64,000 nt of DNA from NCBI RefSeq assembly GCF_904849725.1, contig NC_058519.1, forward strand, positions 533,208,316 to 533,272,315. The letters are read 5' to 3'. Positions within the stretch are counted from its first letter, which is position 1. Each line of letters starts with the position of its first letter. Both the position numbers and the translations under genes were made by a program. This DNA is from Hordeum vulgare subsp. vulgare (lineage: Eukaryota; Streptophyta; Magnoliopsida; Poales; Poaceae). This document shows positions 1-10,977 of this stretch, piece after piece. The notes under the pieces were generated by a model. That model was not told the DNA's origin, did not search any database, and saw only the letters and a program-made list of their open reading frames with translations.

Positions 1-847
1 CGAGTGGACCTCTTTGCCTAGTATCGTTAGGGGAAAGGCATTGATCGGGTACTTACCTCGGTATGTGATATACCGCGAGTCGTGGATGACACGGAAGTTT
101 CCCGGATCTCGTGGGTCCAGCGTACTACCTCTGCAGAGTGTAAACTATTCGAATAGCCGTGTCCATTGTCAAGGACAGTTGGGTAATCCTGCTTAAACTA
201 CATCCAGTTATTTCCGCATAAACCAAGTGTGTGAGTGTGTGTGATGTTGGAAAAAGGTGTTGATATGACAGTAATGATATGACCAAGTTCCGTGACTTGG
301 CATATAGAGTGAACCCAGAAGATTCAGCCATCGACAGATATATTGATATCTGTAACCTGTTCTTCAAAAGTAATTCTTTAACTTGATGCATAATCATGAT
401 CATTCCACCAAGATGAGTTACACCAAAGATGCATGATATTGTTATCCTTCACTTTCATTGTTCATATCATGGGCTGTTTGTGAGTACATTCAAAGTACTC
501 ATTGGCTTGCCACTGGTTATTTTATTGACCAGGTATGAAAGAACAGGATATGGTGAAGATTAACTCGGTGACGTTCCTGCGAGCTAGGACGCTTCCCAGT
601 CAGAATGCCTGTAGGTTAAGGCTGATGGCATGGGTTCACGCTTTCAACCAATAATTCTGCTATTGGTCCAATTTGGAGTGTTGGCCTTTAAGGCCCTATA
701 TATGTAAGACTTGACCGAGGTGGTCATTTACTGTATCAAACGATATGTATGGATGTAAGACTCTTTTATTCGGTATCTGTGTTCGGTGAGCATTGATCTC
801 TGGGATCACTGAGCACGGCGATATCGACTCGTAAGTCGGGGTCCCCA
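1..847 (+). repeat. Unclassified LTR-like sequence, end of an element entering from the left
   Basis: No coding region is recognised here. The stretch reads like the promoter and U5 part of a plant LTR on the plus strand, with a TATA-like CCTATATATG near 690. It ends in ...GGGGTCCCCA at about 847. Immediately right of that point, minus-strand codons of a gypsy open reading frame begin in mid-protein, so this is most likely the end of an element inserted into that reading frame. The other end lies outside the window, so no target-site duplication can be checked. The family is not recognised. Confidence 0.4.
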
Positions 848-1322
848 TAGGTTTGATCCTCCGTCTTCCAAGGCATAGGCGCTCCATCATGGAAAGATAA
901 CCGAGTCTCCGGAATCCTCAAATCTGCAGCCAACCGTATTGATTTAAATCTATACTCATACTCATAGTTTTGGTTCTGTAGGTCATAGATCTGGGTTGGA
1001 GGTGATCAATTCTGTCATAGAGCTTGGAGAGGTGCTTCCCGATGTCATTGGCATCGATCTTGTGCTTGTTGGTGAACTCCATGATCATCATGTGGTTGGC
1101 GTTGTGTCCACGCTCCACCATCCTTTGGCACTTGAAGACTTGTTGCTCCATTGCTATGAGCCTCGCCTACACACTTCCGGTCTTCTTGGGCCCCTCAACA
1201 TCACGGATGTGCAACATCCCCTCACGCATCTCTATAGATTGAGGGTGTTGCAGCACTCCCGCGAGGTAGGGATTGATGACCTTCTCGAAGATCTTATCCT
1301 TCTGAGCTTTTGGGGATGTCAT
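848..1322 (-). pseudogene. 3' open reading frame of an Athila-like gypsy element (env position), broken
   Basis: Read on the minus strand from an ATG at 1322-1320. The start MTSPKAQKDKIFEKVINP and later blocks such as GMLHIRDVEGPKKTGS resemble the unnamed protein that Triticeae gypsy elements carry downstream of integrase; that assignment is from memory. There is an in-frame TAG just before ARLIAMEQQV, near 1160. A frameshift lies near 1000: after DHLQ the sense frame continues as QIYDLQNQNYEYEYRF. The frame stops making sense at about 848, where the LTR-like sequence to the left begins, so the C-terminus has been cut off. The piece lies downstream of the integrase remnant on the same strand and belongs to the same old element. 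Function in the family is unknown. Confidence 0.55.
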
Positions 1323-1605
1323 AGCAATCTAGATCTGCAGCAGAAACAAGCTCGAAACGAAAACACAGGAAATTTGCGTGATACAAGGGTCAGTCCTTTA
1401 GAGAGAATATATAATGATTTTTTCCGACCAGAAGGAGTACTCTGCAAGAAAACGGAGTCCGGGAGGCACACAAGGCGGCTACAAGCCCCCCAGGCGCGGC
1501 CAGGAGGGTGGCCCGCGCCTGGCAGGCTTGTCGTGTGCTCGTGCGCTTTCCGGACTGCTTTAAATTTTTCTATTCTTATAAAAATTCCAAAACAGGGAAA
1601 AAATC
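1323..1605 (-). repeat. Gypsy 3' spacer with GC-rich hairpin
   Basis: Non-coding stretch between the integrase end and the 3' reading frame of the Athila-like element. It holds an imperfect hairpin: arm 1481-1501 (ACAAGCCCCCCAGGCGCGGC) pairs with 1510-1531, and outer AGTCCGG at 1456-1462 pairs with CCGGACT at 1550-1556. Similar GC-rich hairpins occur in three other gypsy pieces of this window (about 4934-5133, 7530-7620 and 25340-25420), so it appears to be a feature of these families. Confidence 0.55.
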
Positions 1606-2890
1606 CTACTGGAAAAGCTTTGGAGTCTGTTTACTTACCGAATCACATACCTCTTTGTTTTCAGAGTCTGAAACAGGTTGATAAATATCCCTTATATACT
1701 CCTCCGGAGTTATGGCATTGATAATATTGCTTTCAACATTTACGGGACTACCTGAGATATAGTGCTTGATTCTTTGCCCATTTACCACTCACGGAAAATT
1801 ACCTTCCGTGTTGTTGATCTTGACGGCACCGGAACGATATACTTCCTCAACAATGTAAGGACCTTCCCATTTGGAGAGAAGCTTGCGTGCAGAAAATCTT
1901 AAATGAGAACTATATAGCAAGACATAATCACCTACATTGAACTCACGCTTTTGTATCCTTTTATCATGCCACCTCTTAACCTTTTCTTTGAACAACTTGG
2001 CATTCTCATATGCCTGAGTTCTCCATTGATCAAGCAAGCTAATATCAAATAACCTCTTCTCACCAGCAAGTTTGAAATCAAAGTTGAGCTCTTTGATTGC
2101 CCAATAAGCCTTATGCTCAAGCTCAAGAGGTAAATGACATGCTTTGTCGTACACCATTTTGTACGAAGACATGCCTATGGGATTCTTATAGGCAGTTCTA
2201 TAAGCCCACAATGCATCATCGAGATTCTTAGACCAATTCTTTCTAGACCTATTGACAGTCTTTTGCAGAATTAGTTTAATCTCTCTATTGCTCAGCTCTA
2301 CTTGACCACTGGACTGAGGATAATAGGGAGATGCAATTCTATGATTGACATCGTACTTAGCAAGCGTTTTATGGAAAGCACCATGAATGAAATGTGAACC
2401 ACCATCAGTCATCAGATATCTAGGGACTCCAAATCTAGGGAAAATAACTTCTTTAAGCATCCTGATGGAGGTGTTGTGATCAACACTACTAGTCGGGATA
2501 GCTTCTATGCACTTAGTAACGTAATCAACATCAACTAGGATATGAGTATACTCGTTGGATTTTGGAGAAGGTCCGATATAATCAAAGCCCCAAACATCAA
2601 ATGGTTGAATGACAAGTGAATAATTCATAGGCATCTCCTGATGTTTACCGATATTACCTATTCTTTGACATTCGTCACAAGACAAGAGAAACTTACGGGC
2701 ATCCTTGAAGAGAGGGGGCCAATAGAAACCTGATTGCAATACCTTGTGTGCAGTTCTATCTCCCGCATGGTGTCATCCGTAAGCCTCGGGGTGACACTTC
2801 TGTAGGATCTGTCCCTGTTCATGTTCAGGTACACAACGTCTAATAACACCATCTACTCCTTCCTTATAAAGGTGAGGATCATCCAAGAAG
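1606..2890 (-). pseudogene. Gypsy (Athila-like) integrase, broken
   Basis: Integrase part of a Ty3/gypsy polyprotein, which would insert retroelement cDNA into the genome. On the minus strand an HHCC zinc-binding region (HHAG... then CDECQR) precedes the catalytic core. Core landmarks are VWGFDYIGP (first Asp), YLMTDGGSHFIHG (second Asp) and SSGQVELSNREI (Glu). The longest uninterrupted block is 1789-2739. A TGA follows TEGNFP at about 1789, after which the family C-terminus continues in frame as VVNGQRIKHYISG down to about 1606. The zinc-finger part is split by stops and a frame change between 2740 and 2890. The piece is continuous with the reverse transcriptase remnant to the right and cannot make a working protein. 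Confidence 0.85.
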
Positions 2891-4150
2891 TAATGTCTTA
2901 AATCAAAGAAGAATTTCTTCTATTGCTGGTATGTGAAACTAGGTGGTATATATTTGGCAACGATATGATTTGCATAATCAGCATACCATGGTGCACTACG
3001 TGAAGTACTGATGACATTCAATTGCTCATCAGGGAAGCTATAATCAATAGGTTGTAGGTCATCAAGAACATTTTCCAACCTAGACAAGTTATCTGCTACT
3101 GGGTTCTCAGCACCCTTCCTGTCGACAACATGCAAATCAAATTCTTGTAGCAAGAGAACCCATCTAATAAGTCTAGGTTTAGCATCTTTCTTTTCCATGA
3201 GGTACTTAATAGCAGCGTGATCAGTGTGAATAGTGACTTTGGAATCAACTATGTAAGACCTGAACTTTTCACATGCAAACACGACTACTAAATGTTCCTT
3301 TTTCGTACTAGCATAGTTTCTTTGGGCACTGTCTAGAGTTTTACTAGCATACTGAATAGCATTCAACTTCTTATCAACTCTTTGTCCTAGAACAGCACCA
3401 ACAACATAATCACTAGCATCACACATGATTTCAAAAGGTAAGTTCCAATCAAGTGGTTGAACAATAGGCGCAGTTATCAAGGCCTTCTTAAGTATTTCGA
3501 AGGCTTCCTCACAATCATCGTCAAAAAAAAGGAATATCCTTTTGCAAGAGATTCGTAAGATGCCTAGAAATCTTAGAGAAGTCTTTAATGAACCTTCTAT
3601 AGAAAAAAGCATGACCAAGGAAACCTATTATACCTTTGATATATGTGGGGCATGGCATTTTCTCGATTGCATCAACCTTAGCCTTATCGACTTCAATACC
3701 TCTTTCAGACATTTTATGTCCTAAGACGATGCCTTCATTAACCATAAAGTGACACTTCTCCCAATTCAAGACAAGATTGGTATCTTTACATCTCTGCAAG
3801 ACTCGATCAAGGTTGCTGAGGCAATCATCAAAAGAAGACCCGTAAACGGAGAAGTCATCCATGAAAACCTCAACAATCTTTTCACAAAAGTCATAAAATA
3901 TAGCCATCATGCATCTTTGAAAGATGACAGGTGCATTACATAAGACAAAAGGCATACGTCTGTAAGCAAAGGTACCGAAAGGGCAGGTGAAAGTGGTTTT
4001 CTCCTGATCAGATTATGCAACAGGTATTTGGGAGAAACCAGAATAACCATCTAGAAAGCAGAAGTGTGTGTGTTTAGACAGTCTTTCTAGCATTTGGTCG
4101 ATAAAAGGCAAATGGTAATGATCTTTCCTAGTGGCTTTATTCAATTTCCT
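2891..4150 (-). pseudogene. Gypsy (Athila-like) reverse transcriptase and RNase H, broken
   Basis: Reverse transcriptase and RNase H of the same minus-strand polyprotein. The RT palm is visible in MPFVLCNAPVIFQRCM and in the catalytic variant VEVFMDDFSVYG (FMDD), followed by LNWEKCHFMVNEGIVLGHK. RNase H follows as [20 protein letters not shown], then [18 protein letters not shown] and [14 protein letters not shown] frameshift near 3525 separates the 3521-3955 block from the 2920-3618 block, and a stop follows SFTYQQ at 2920. Residue patterns match the Athila/Tat branch of plant gypsy elements. Confidence 0.85.
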
Positions 4151-4937
4151 AAAATCAATCACCATCCTATAGCCAGTAAATAATCCTGTGTGGGATCAAT
4201 TCATCGTTATCATTAGGGACAACGGTAATACCTCCCTTCTTAGGGACGCAATGTACTGGACTTACCCAATCACTATGAGCAACATGATAGATAATACCTG
4301 CTTCCAGGAGCTTTAGTATTTCGTTTCTTACTACCTCTTTCATTTTAGGGTTCAATCTCCTTTGATGATCAGCAACTGGTTTGGAATCAGGATCGGTTTT
4401 AATCTTGTGCTGGCATAGAGTGGGACTAATTCCCTTAAGATCATCAAGAGTATATCCAATAGCAGCACGGTGCTTCCTTAGAGTTTTTAGTAACTTCTTT
4501 TCTTTATGCTTTGAGAGACTAGCACTAATTATAACAGGATATATCTCTTCTTCATCGAGATAAGCATATTTAAGAGTATCAGGCAACTATTTAAGCTCGA
4601 ACACAGGATCACCCTTTGGTGGGGGTGGATCTCTAAGCAGTTCAGCAGGCAAGTTATTCTTAAGGATAGGATATTGTTCTAAGACAACTCTATCTATCTC
4701 ATTCGTTTCATCCATATGCATATCATTTTCATGCTCAAGCAAGTATTGCTCTAAAGGATCAGTAGGAGGCACAACAATAGAAGCTAGGGCAATAGTTTCA
4801 TCCTTACTAGGCAACTCTTTTTCATGAGGTTATCCACCAAACTTGGAGAAATTGAACTCATGTGACACACCTTCAAAGCCAACGGTGACATTTTTCTTCT
4901 CACACTCAATATGATGGGACAAAATTCATTTTTCTCC
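4151..4937 (-). pseudogene. Gypsy (Athila-like) N-terminal pol, truncated
   Basis: N-terminal pol sequence on the minus strand. It begins abruptly at about 4937 with codons for EEKNEFCP and runs through LEQYLLEHENDMHMDE, then KHRAAIGYTLDDLKGISPT and WVSPVHCVPKKGGITVVPND, the start of the RT domain. An in-frame TAG between VFELK and LPDTLKYAYLDEEE (about 4587) and a frameshift after IPHRII (about 4185) break it. Gag and most of the protease are missing. The coding sequence stops exactly where the left arm of a long inverted repeat starts, which suggests that a rearrangement rather than gradual decay removed the 5' part. Confidence 0.8.
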
Positions 4938-5133
4938 TCCTGATTTTTTCTGGAACGAAATCCTTCTTGTAGCAAAAGAGGGGGGGCTAGAGGGCCACCG
5001 GGGAGCCCACAAGCCTGCTAGGCGCGGCCTACCCCCCTGGCCGCGCCAAGGGGGCTTGTGGGCTCCCTGTTGGCCCTCTAGCTCCCCTCTTTTGCTATAA
5101 GGAGGGTTTCGTTCCAGAAAAAATCAAGAGGAG
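4934..5133. repeat. Near-perfect 200-bp palindrome (inverted repeat)
   Basis: Left arm 4934-5029 and right arm 5039-5133 are reverse complements with few mismatches, around a 9-base centre TACCCCCCT. Landmarks: TTTTTTCTGGAACGAAA on the left mirrors TTTCGTTCCAGAAAAAA on the right, and GGCGCGGCC at 5021-5029 mirrors GGCCGCGCC at 5039-5047. The inner ~40 bp resembles hairpins normal for these LTRs. The outer ~50 bp of each arm extends the pairing and ends where the broken minus-strand pol begins. Confidence 0.85.
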
Positions 5134-6251
5134 GTTTTCGGGAGGAATCGCTGCCGGCACGAGGCGGAACTTGAGCACAACCAATCTAGAGCTCCGACAG
5201 GGTCGTCCTGCTGGGGAAACTTCCCTCCCGGAGGGGGAAATCGTCGCCATCATCATCACCAACACTCCTCTCATCGGAGGGGACTCATAACCATCAACAT
5301 CTTCATCAGCACCATCTCATCTCCAAACCCTAGTTCATCTCTTGTAACCAATCTCCGTCTCGCGACTCCGATTGGTACCTGTAAGGTTGCTGGTAGTATT
5401 AATTACTCTTTGTAGTTGATGCTAGTTGGATTACTTGGTGGAAGATTATATGTTCAGATCTTTGATGTTATTCATTACCCCTCTGGTCATGAATATGATT
5501 ATGCTTTGTGAGTAGTTACTTTTGTTCCTGAGGACATGGGATAAGTCAAGCTATAAGTAGTCATGTGAATTTGGTATTCATTCGATATTTTGATGCGTTG
5601 TATGTTGTCTCTTCTCTAGTGGTGTTATGTGAACGTCGACTATATAACACTTCACCATTATTTGGGCCTAGATAAAGGCATTGGGAAGTAGTAAGTAGAT
5701 GATGGGTTGCTAGAGTGACAGAAGCTTAAACCCTAGTTTATGTGTTGCTTCGTAAGGGGCTGATTTGGATCTACTAGTTTAATGTTATTGTTAGACTTTG
5801 TCTTAATTCTTCTTTCGTAGTTGCGGATGCTTGCGAGAGGGGTTAATCATAAGTGGGATGCTTGTCCAAGTAAGGGCAGCACCCAAGCTCCGGTCCACCC
5901 ACATATCAAACTATCAAAGTAGCGAACGTGAATCATATGAACATGATGAAAACTAGCTTGACAGAAATTCCCATGTGTCCTCGGGATTGTTTTACCTCCT
6001 ATAAGAGTTTGTCCAGGCTTGTCCCTTGCTACAAAAGGGATTGGGCCACTTTGCTGCAGCGTTTTTAGCTTTGTTACTTGCTACTTGTTGTGAATCATAT
6101 CACTACACAACTACTTGTTACCGATAATTTCAGTGCTTGCAGAGATTACCTTGCTGAAAATCACTTATCAGATTCTTCTGCTCCTCGTTGGGTTCGACAC
6201 TCTTACTTATCGAAAGGACTACGATAGATCCCGTATACTTGTGGGTCATCA
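5039..6251 (+). mobile_element. Gypsy LTR, 3' part, plus strand
   Basis: Long terminal repeat of a gypsy element lacking its 5' start. It ends in CTTGTGGGTCATCA at 6251 and is followed by a primer-binding site, so this is the 5' LTR of an element reading rightward. The last 200 bp are repeated, diverged, at 6405-6610. The sequence around 5440-5990 (alternating GTGAGTAGTTAC, TGAACGTCGAC and GGGCAGCACCCAAGC blocks) matches the common Triticeae gypsy LTR type as I remember it. The 5' part is lost into the palindrome. Confidence 0.75.
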
Positions 6252-6262
6252 AGACTCTTTTC

Positions 6263-6280
6263 TGGCACCGTTGCTGGGGA
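6263..6280 (+). promoter_or_regulatory. Gypsy primer-binding site
   Basis: TGGCACCGTTGCTGGGGA lies 11 bases after the LTR end. It differs at two positions from TGGCGCCGTTGCCGGGGA, the primer site typical of Athila-like gypsy elements (thought to pair with a tRNA-Asp 3' end). It fixes the LTR boundary and the element orientation. Confidence 0.7.
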
Positions 6281-6404
6281 GTGAAGCGCCTTTGGTAAGT
6301 GGAATTTGGTAAGGAAACATTTATATAGTGTGCTGAAATTTATTGTCACTTATTTCTATGGAAACTAATCCTTTGAGGAGCTTGTTTGGGGTATCTTCAC
6401 CTCG
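6281..6404 (+). other. Short internal remnant between two LTR ends
   Basis: About 125 bases of leader sequence remain between the primer-binding site and the second LTR fragment. The whole coding interior of this element is missing, so the copy is an internal-deletion derivative. Confidence 0.55.
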
Positions 6405-6610
6405 AACGGGCCTTTGTTACTATTGCTACTTGTTACTTGCTACTTGCTACGAATCATCTTATGACAGAACTATCTATTACCAACAATTTCAGTGCTTGCA
6501 GAGATTACCTTGCTGAAAACCAGTTGTCAGATCCTTCTGCTCCTCGTTGGGTTCGACACTCTTACTTATCGAAAGGACTACGATAGATCCCCTACACTTG
6601 TGGGTCATCA
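6405..6610 (+). mobile_element. 3' end of a second gypsy LTR
   Basis: Diverged copy of the last ~200 bp of the LTR at 5039-6251: both share TTTCAGTGCTTGCAGAGATT, GTTGGGTTCGACACTCTTAC and the terminal TTGTGGGTCATCA. It is the 3' end of the 3' LTR of the same internally deleted element. Right after it, at 6611, the coding sequence of an unrelated gypsy element begins, so 6610/6611 is an insertion or deletion boundary. Confidence 0.75.
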
Positions 6611-7268
6611 ACGCACCATGGGAGCTCTACTTCGACGGCGCCACCCGCATGGACGCCAATCCTGATGGCGCCCCAAGACGAACAGCCGGTGTAGGTTCGG
6701 TGTTCAAGACGCCGCAAGGAGGGGTGATGTATCACTCGTTCTCCCTTCTCAAGGAAGAATACTCCAACAATGAAGCAGAGTAGGAGGCACTCATCTTCGG
6801 CCTCCTCTTGGCGCTCTCAATGGAGGTCCGTTCTTTATGGGCGTATGGTGACTCTCAACTCATCGTCTGTCAAGTCAACGATATCTATGAGGTGTGCAAG
6901 CCTGAGCTTGTGTCGTACTATGCCTCGGCCTAGAATCTCATGGAAAAATTTAAACACGTTGAAGTGCTCCATGTCCCATGAAGTAGGAATGCATCTCTTG
7001 ATGCCTTGGCAAAACTGGCAGCGGCATTGGTGCTTCTAGATAATAAAACCATGCAGGTAAACCTGGAAGAAAGGTGGCTACTCCCCCCGTCTTGAAGCTC
7101 ATCCCGGACGAGTACGAGGTCAACACGGCCATGATGAATGTCGTGGAGGAGGAAGAGTGGTTGCAACCCTTCCTCGACTACTTAAAGCATGGAAGACTCC
7201 CCGACGACCCCGTCGCGAGGCGCCAACTACAACGATGACTCCCTTTCTATCTTTTCGAAGCACGTGTC
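6611..7268 (+). pseudogene. Tat-like gypsy RNase H to integrase linker, part 1 of a split gene
   Basis: Plus-strand remnant of a gypsy polyprotein. WELYFDGATRMD starts the RNase H-like domain (catalytic Asp in YFDG), YSNNEAE gives the Glu, and YGDSQLIVCQVND gives the next Asp. At least four in-frame stops are visible: after NNEAE at 6781, after YYASA, after HVP, and after QLQR. The linker then reads LPFYLFEARV up to 7268, where solo LTR 1 interrupts it. The frame resumes at 27605 as LYRRSHGQEVLLRC, so both parts are one gene split by 20 kb of nested insertions. Confidence 0.8.
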
Positions 7269-7918
7269 TGATACGTCCCAAACGTATCTATAATTTCTGC
7301 TTGTTCCATGATCTTTTGGGTGACATTGTTATATGTTTTACTACACTTTTATATCATTTTACACATATTTGGACTAACCTACTAACTCAGTGCACCCAGT
7401 GCAAGTTTCTGTCTGCTGATGTCTTTTTTGCAAGGGCTTTTACCCAATTTTCCGAAGGCCGAAAAAATCCAGAAAAAATATATAAAAAATCAGCGAAATA
7501 GAAGCTTTCGGATCACCGAAATAGGGCCACACGGGGCCCCAGGGGCCTCCCAGGCGGCGTGCTCGCGCGGCCAGGCCCTAGACCGCGCCAGGAGGTCGCT
7601 TGGGTGGGTCCCACCTCCTCTGGTGCCCTCCTTTGGCCTATATATAGAGTCCCGAGAGGAAACCCTCGCAGACTTGTTGGAATCGCGAATTTCTCCATCG
7701 TTCTGCCGCCGCAGCGCTTACGAGATCGGGAGCGTTAGGAGACCTCTTCCCGACACCCTACCGGAGGGAGGATTGACCTCCGGGAGCCTGTCCACCATCA
7801 TGGATGCTTCCCGGAAGTGTCGTGAGTAGTCCTCCTTGGACCATGAGTCCATGACCAGTAGCTATGTGATGTCTTCTCTCCAATCTTGTGCTTCAATGGT
7901 TAGTCCTTGTGAGCTGCC
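7269..7918 (+). mobile_element. Solo LTR 1, left segment
   Basis: Starts TGATACGTCCCAAACGTATC directly after the TSD GTGTC (7264-7268). It contains a GC-rich hairpin near 7530-7620 and a TATA box CTATATATA at 7638-7646. Solo LTR 2 interrupts it at 7918. The segment continues at 26587-27599, and the second TSD copy GTGTC is at 27600-27604. No internal domain or partner LTR exists, so this is a solo LTR of about 1.66 kb left by recombination between two LTRs. Confidence 0.75.
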
Positions 7919-8109
7919 TGATACGTCTCCAACGTATCTATAATTTTTTATGGTCCCATGCTATTATCTTGTCAACTTTGGATGTTTTGTTTCCATGATC
8001 ATGCTATTTTATATCTTTTTTGGGACTAACCTATTAACTCAGTGCCAAGTGCCAGTTCCTGTTTTTTCCGTGTTTTTGACCCTTTTCAGAGAAGAATATT
8101 AAACGGAGT
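7919..8109 (+). mobile_element. Solo LTR 2, left segment
   Basis: Starts TGATACGTCTCCAACGTATC, the hallmark 5' end of Sabrina/Wham-like Triticeae gypsy LTRs (family from memory). The TSD CTGCC precedes it (7914-7918). A CACTA element interrupts it after ...AAACGGAGT at 8109. The LTR resumes at 25255 with AGTCCAAACGG; taking out the CACTA and one AGT copy gives a smooth AAACGGAGTCCAAACGG. Confidence 0.85.
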
Positions 8110-8149
8110 CACTACAAGGAATATGCTAATACACGATGCTATATTTTCG

Positions 8150-8290
8150 TCGCTACATTGTCATGGTTTTTAGTTTACGACGATCTCACAACGAAAAACC
8201 AAGCGTCGAAAATGAAGCGTCTAACTTCTACGACGATTACTGGATCGTCGTAACCTTTACGACGATCCTAAATCGTCGTTGACAATATAA
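8150..8290. repeat. CACTA 1 left sub-terminal repeats
   Basis: Repeated short motifs in both orientations, for example TTACGACGATCTCAC, CTACGACGATTACTGG, GGATCGTCGTAACC and TTACGACGATCC. In En/Spm-type elements, sub-terminal repeats bind the element-encoded DNA-binding protein; that role is inferred here. Confidence 0.75.
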
Positions 8291-8939
8291 CCCAGTCCTA
8301 CGTGGTAGTCCTACGTGGCAAAGTTACGACGAAATCAAACCATCATAGTTGAAATCAGCCCAACCCATTTCAATTGATCACATGGGCTGGTTTTATTTTT
8401 TTGGGCTTTTTCTTATTGGGCTTCTTTTTGAGCCTTAGCCTATTTACATCCACTTTAGTATTTTTTTTAATTTTTTTATTGTATCATTATAATTTGGGCC
8501 CTGGCCTTTTAGTGCCCAAATACATTTGGTCCAGTTTCAGTATTCGGCTTTTGAATTTTAGTTTTGTGTGTAGGTCCCACTTGTCATGTTCTTCTCATAA
8601 TTTGTCCCATATGTCAAGAAGTTCTGGTCAGGTTTTCATTTCACACATTCTCAAAACGCATACGATATGAATATTTCAAATAGAGCAGAAAGGACATGTG
8701 AAATTCATCAAATTAACACGAAGGTAGTATATTATAATTTTTCCAATCTATTACAAAGAAGATATGTCTATTATTACAATATATAATATACATTCTTGGA
8801 TAAGTAGAGCTTCACACAATTGGCTTCAAGGCTTCGCACTTCAACTTTCTTAGGCCTGCAGGTCCTGTAGAAGAAACAACCATATTTGAAAGAGCTACAA
8901 GATACAGATCAAGAATAAAAAATAGGCACAAAAACAAGC
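8291..8939. other. CACTA 1 interior, left; no gene seen
   Basis: T-rich and AT-rich sequence with no supported coding region. A 25-base stretch around 8782-8808 (ATTCTTGGATAAGTAG) is also found at 13277-13304, on the other side of solo LTR 3. Confidence 0.4.
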
Positions 8940-10012
8940 TGTTAGAGCATATATCTCCATATGTGGTTTCGGTAATTGATGACAATTCCTATGGACTAAT
9001 GGTTGCCTTAAGTTACATTTATAGGATTTGTCCATAGGCACTTCTTGAAGTCCATCTGTTGGGTTCAAGGAGTTTATATGATGACCAAGATGGTATTCAA
9101 GGTATTATCCAAAGAATGGTCATAGGGACACATGGTTGATCAAGATCTCAGCCAAAGAGCAAATCAAGATGATCAACACACAAAGCGTACAAGATGTACC
9201 GAGAGGGATCAAGTGATCCCATGGTATGGTAAGCATTGTCCATTATGTGTTTGTGTACTAACCCATGGTCTTCATGAGAGTTCTATGTGGGGGTTAGGTG
9301 TGTTTCCATGGGCTTTCGTCAAAGGGAAGATCTCATACAACCCATGAAGTATGACATCAAGTTGTGATCGTCATCAAGATTGCGATGTGCAAGTTCAAGT
9401 GGATCAGCACGAAGATATCATGCTTGAAGCTTGCCGTTCATTGTGGTGGCAATGGACTTGTGAAGATATGTTGAAGAGTGGCTCACCCATAGTGAGTATG
9501 GGGGAGCAATCAACTAGTCTTCATCAAGCCAACACAATCAAGAAAGGTGGTCCATCTTGAGGAAGCCAAGATCATCATCATCTAGCTCAAGAGGACGAGG
9601 TGCAAGGTATAGGTTTGCCCTTGATAGGTTTTCTGTTTAGGATAGATTGCTGTACTGTCAAGGGGGGCTCTCAAGTGAGTAGCTTGATCGTATCGTTCGT
9701 TGAGAGCTCAAACCATTTGCATCCTTGCATCATACTTCTTGGTTCTTGTTTGGTGTTTCTCTTTGTGAGTTTTAGAGCTTATGGTCATCTTCGTGACAAG
9801 CTCGAGTTCATCGAAAACGGAGTCCATATGCATCTACTATGATGTTTTCGATGTTGGAGTTTTTGCCGGTTCTTCATTCATAGAAGACTCATATCTCTAT
9901 ATCATTGGCATTTTCATATCTGTTTGGATAGCCCTTGTCATCCTGAAACCAACAAGCTTGGGTTTGCTCGATTCGGAGCTCGTATGTGAAAGTTATGGCT
10001 GTTTCAGTGGCG

Positions 10013-10396
10013 AGCGGTAGTACTGCTGGACCTAGCGGTAGTACCGCTAGAGTTGGCGGTAGTACCGCTGGCCCTAGCGGTAGTACCGCTGGCTGGCGGT
10101 AGTATCGCCCCTGGTCAGCGGTAGTACCGCTCTAGGAGCTTTGTACCGCCTGCCTAGCGGTTGTTCGTGGACGGACCTTTTTGCGAAGACTTTCTTGGCG
10201 GTGGTAGTGCCTTTGCACTACCAGGGGCCCAGCGGTAGTACCGTTGGCGCCAGCGGTAGTACCGCTGGAGTGCCAGCGGTAGTACCGCTGCAGCCAGCGG
10301 TAGTACCGCTAGCTGGCAGTAGTACCGCTGCAGTCAGCGGTAGTACCGCTGGAGTGCCAGCTGTAGTACCGCTGCAGCCAGCGGTAGTACCGGTGG
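10013..10396. repeat. Array of about 14 near-palindromes GCGGTAGTACCGC
   Basis: About 14 copies of GCGGTAGTACCGCT or one-base variants sit upstream of the LTR TATA box, many spaced about 19-24 bases apart. Six-base arms GCGGTA/TACCGC surround one central base, so each copy can form a small hairpin, and pairs of copies can form larger ones. The block ends about 45 bases before the TATA box. Confidence 0.9.
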
Positions 10397-10977
10397 AGCT
10401 CGGGCAGAGAGTGGGGGTAACGGTCTGATTCCTTCCCCCACTATATAAAGGGGGTCTTCTTCCCCCTTGGCCTTATCCACTTGTTGAGCTCTTGTTCTAC
10501 CTCCATTGTTGACATTCTTAGAGCTTGCTTACTCTCAATCCCTCCAACGATTCTTGCTTGTTCTTGAGGGAAAAGCGAGAGGAGATCTAGATCCACATCT
10601 CCACCAATCACTTTCTCCTCTATGTGAGGGGAACCCCTTGGATCTTGATCTTGGAGTTCTTTGTGAGCTCCTTGTTCTTCCTCTCATATTTCTCCATAGC
10701 TTTCGTTGTTGTGGAGGGATTTGAGTGTGAGGGACTTAACCACTTCGTGTGTTCTTGCCATTGCATTGGTTGCATCGGTTTGAGTTCTCCACGGTGATAC
10801 GTGGAAGTGAAGGTTGAGAAGCTTATTACCTTTGGTACTTAGTACCCTAGATATTGTTCTTCGTGGATGCTTTGGTGTCCTAGAAGCTTGGTGGTGTCTT
10901 GGAGCTCAATCATTGTGGTGTGAAGCTCCGGGAAAGCGTCGGGGTCTCCAATTAGGTTGTGGAGATTGCCCCGAGCA

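Noticed and set aside
996..1721. 241-codon plus-strand open frame
   Set aside because: Antisense to the gypsy 3' reading frame and running through the non-coding hairpin spacer.
10013..10396. CRISPR-like array of short repeats
   Set aside because: Repeats are 13 bp with variable, non-unique spacers of about 10 bases, inside a plant solo LTR; not a CRISPR.
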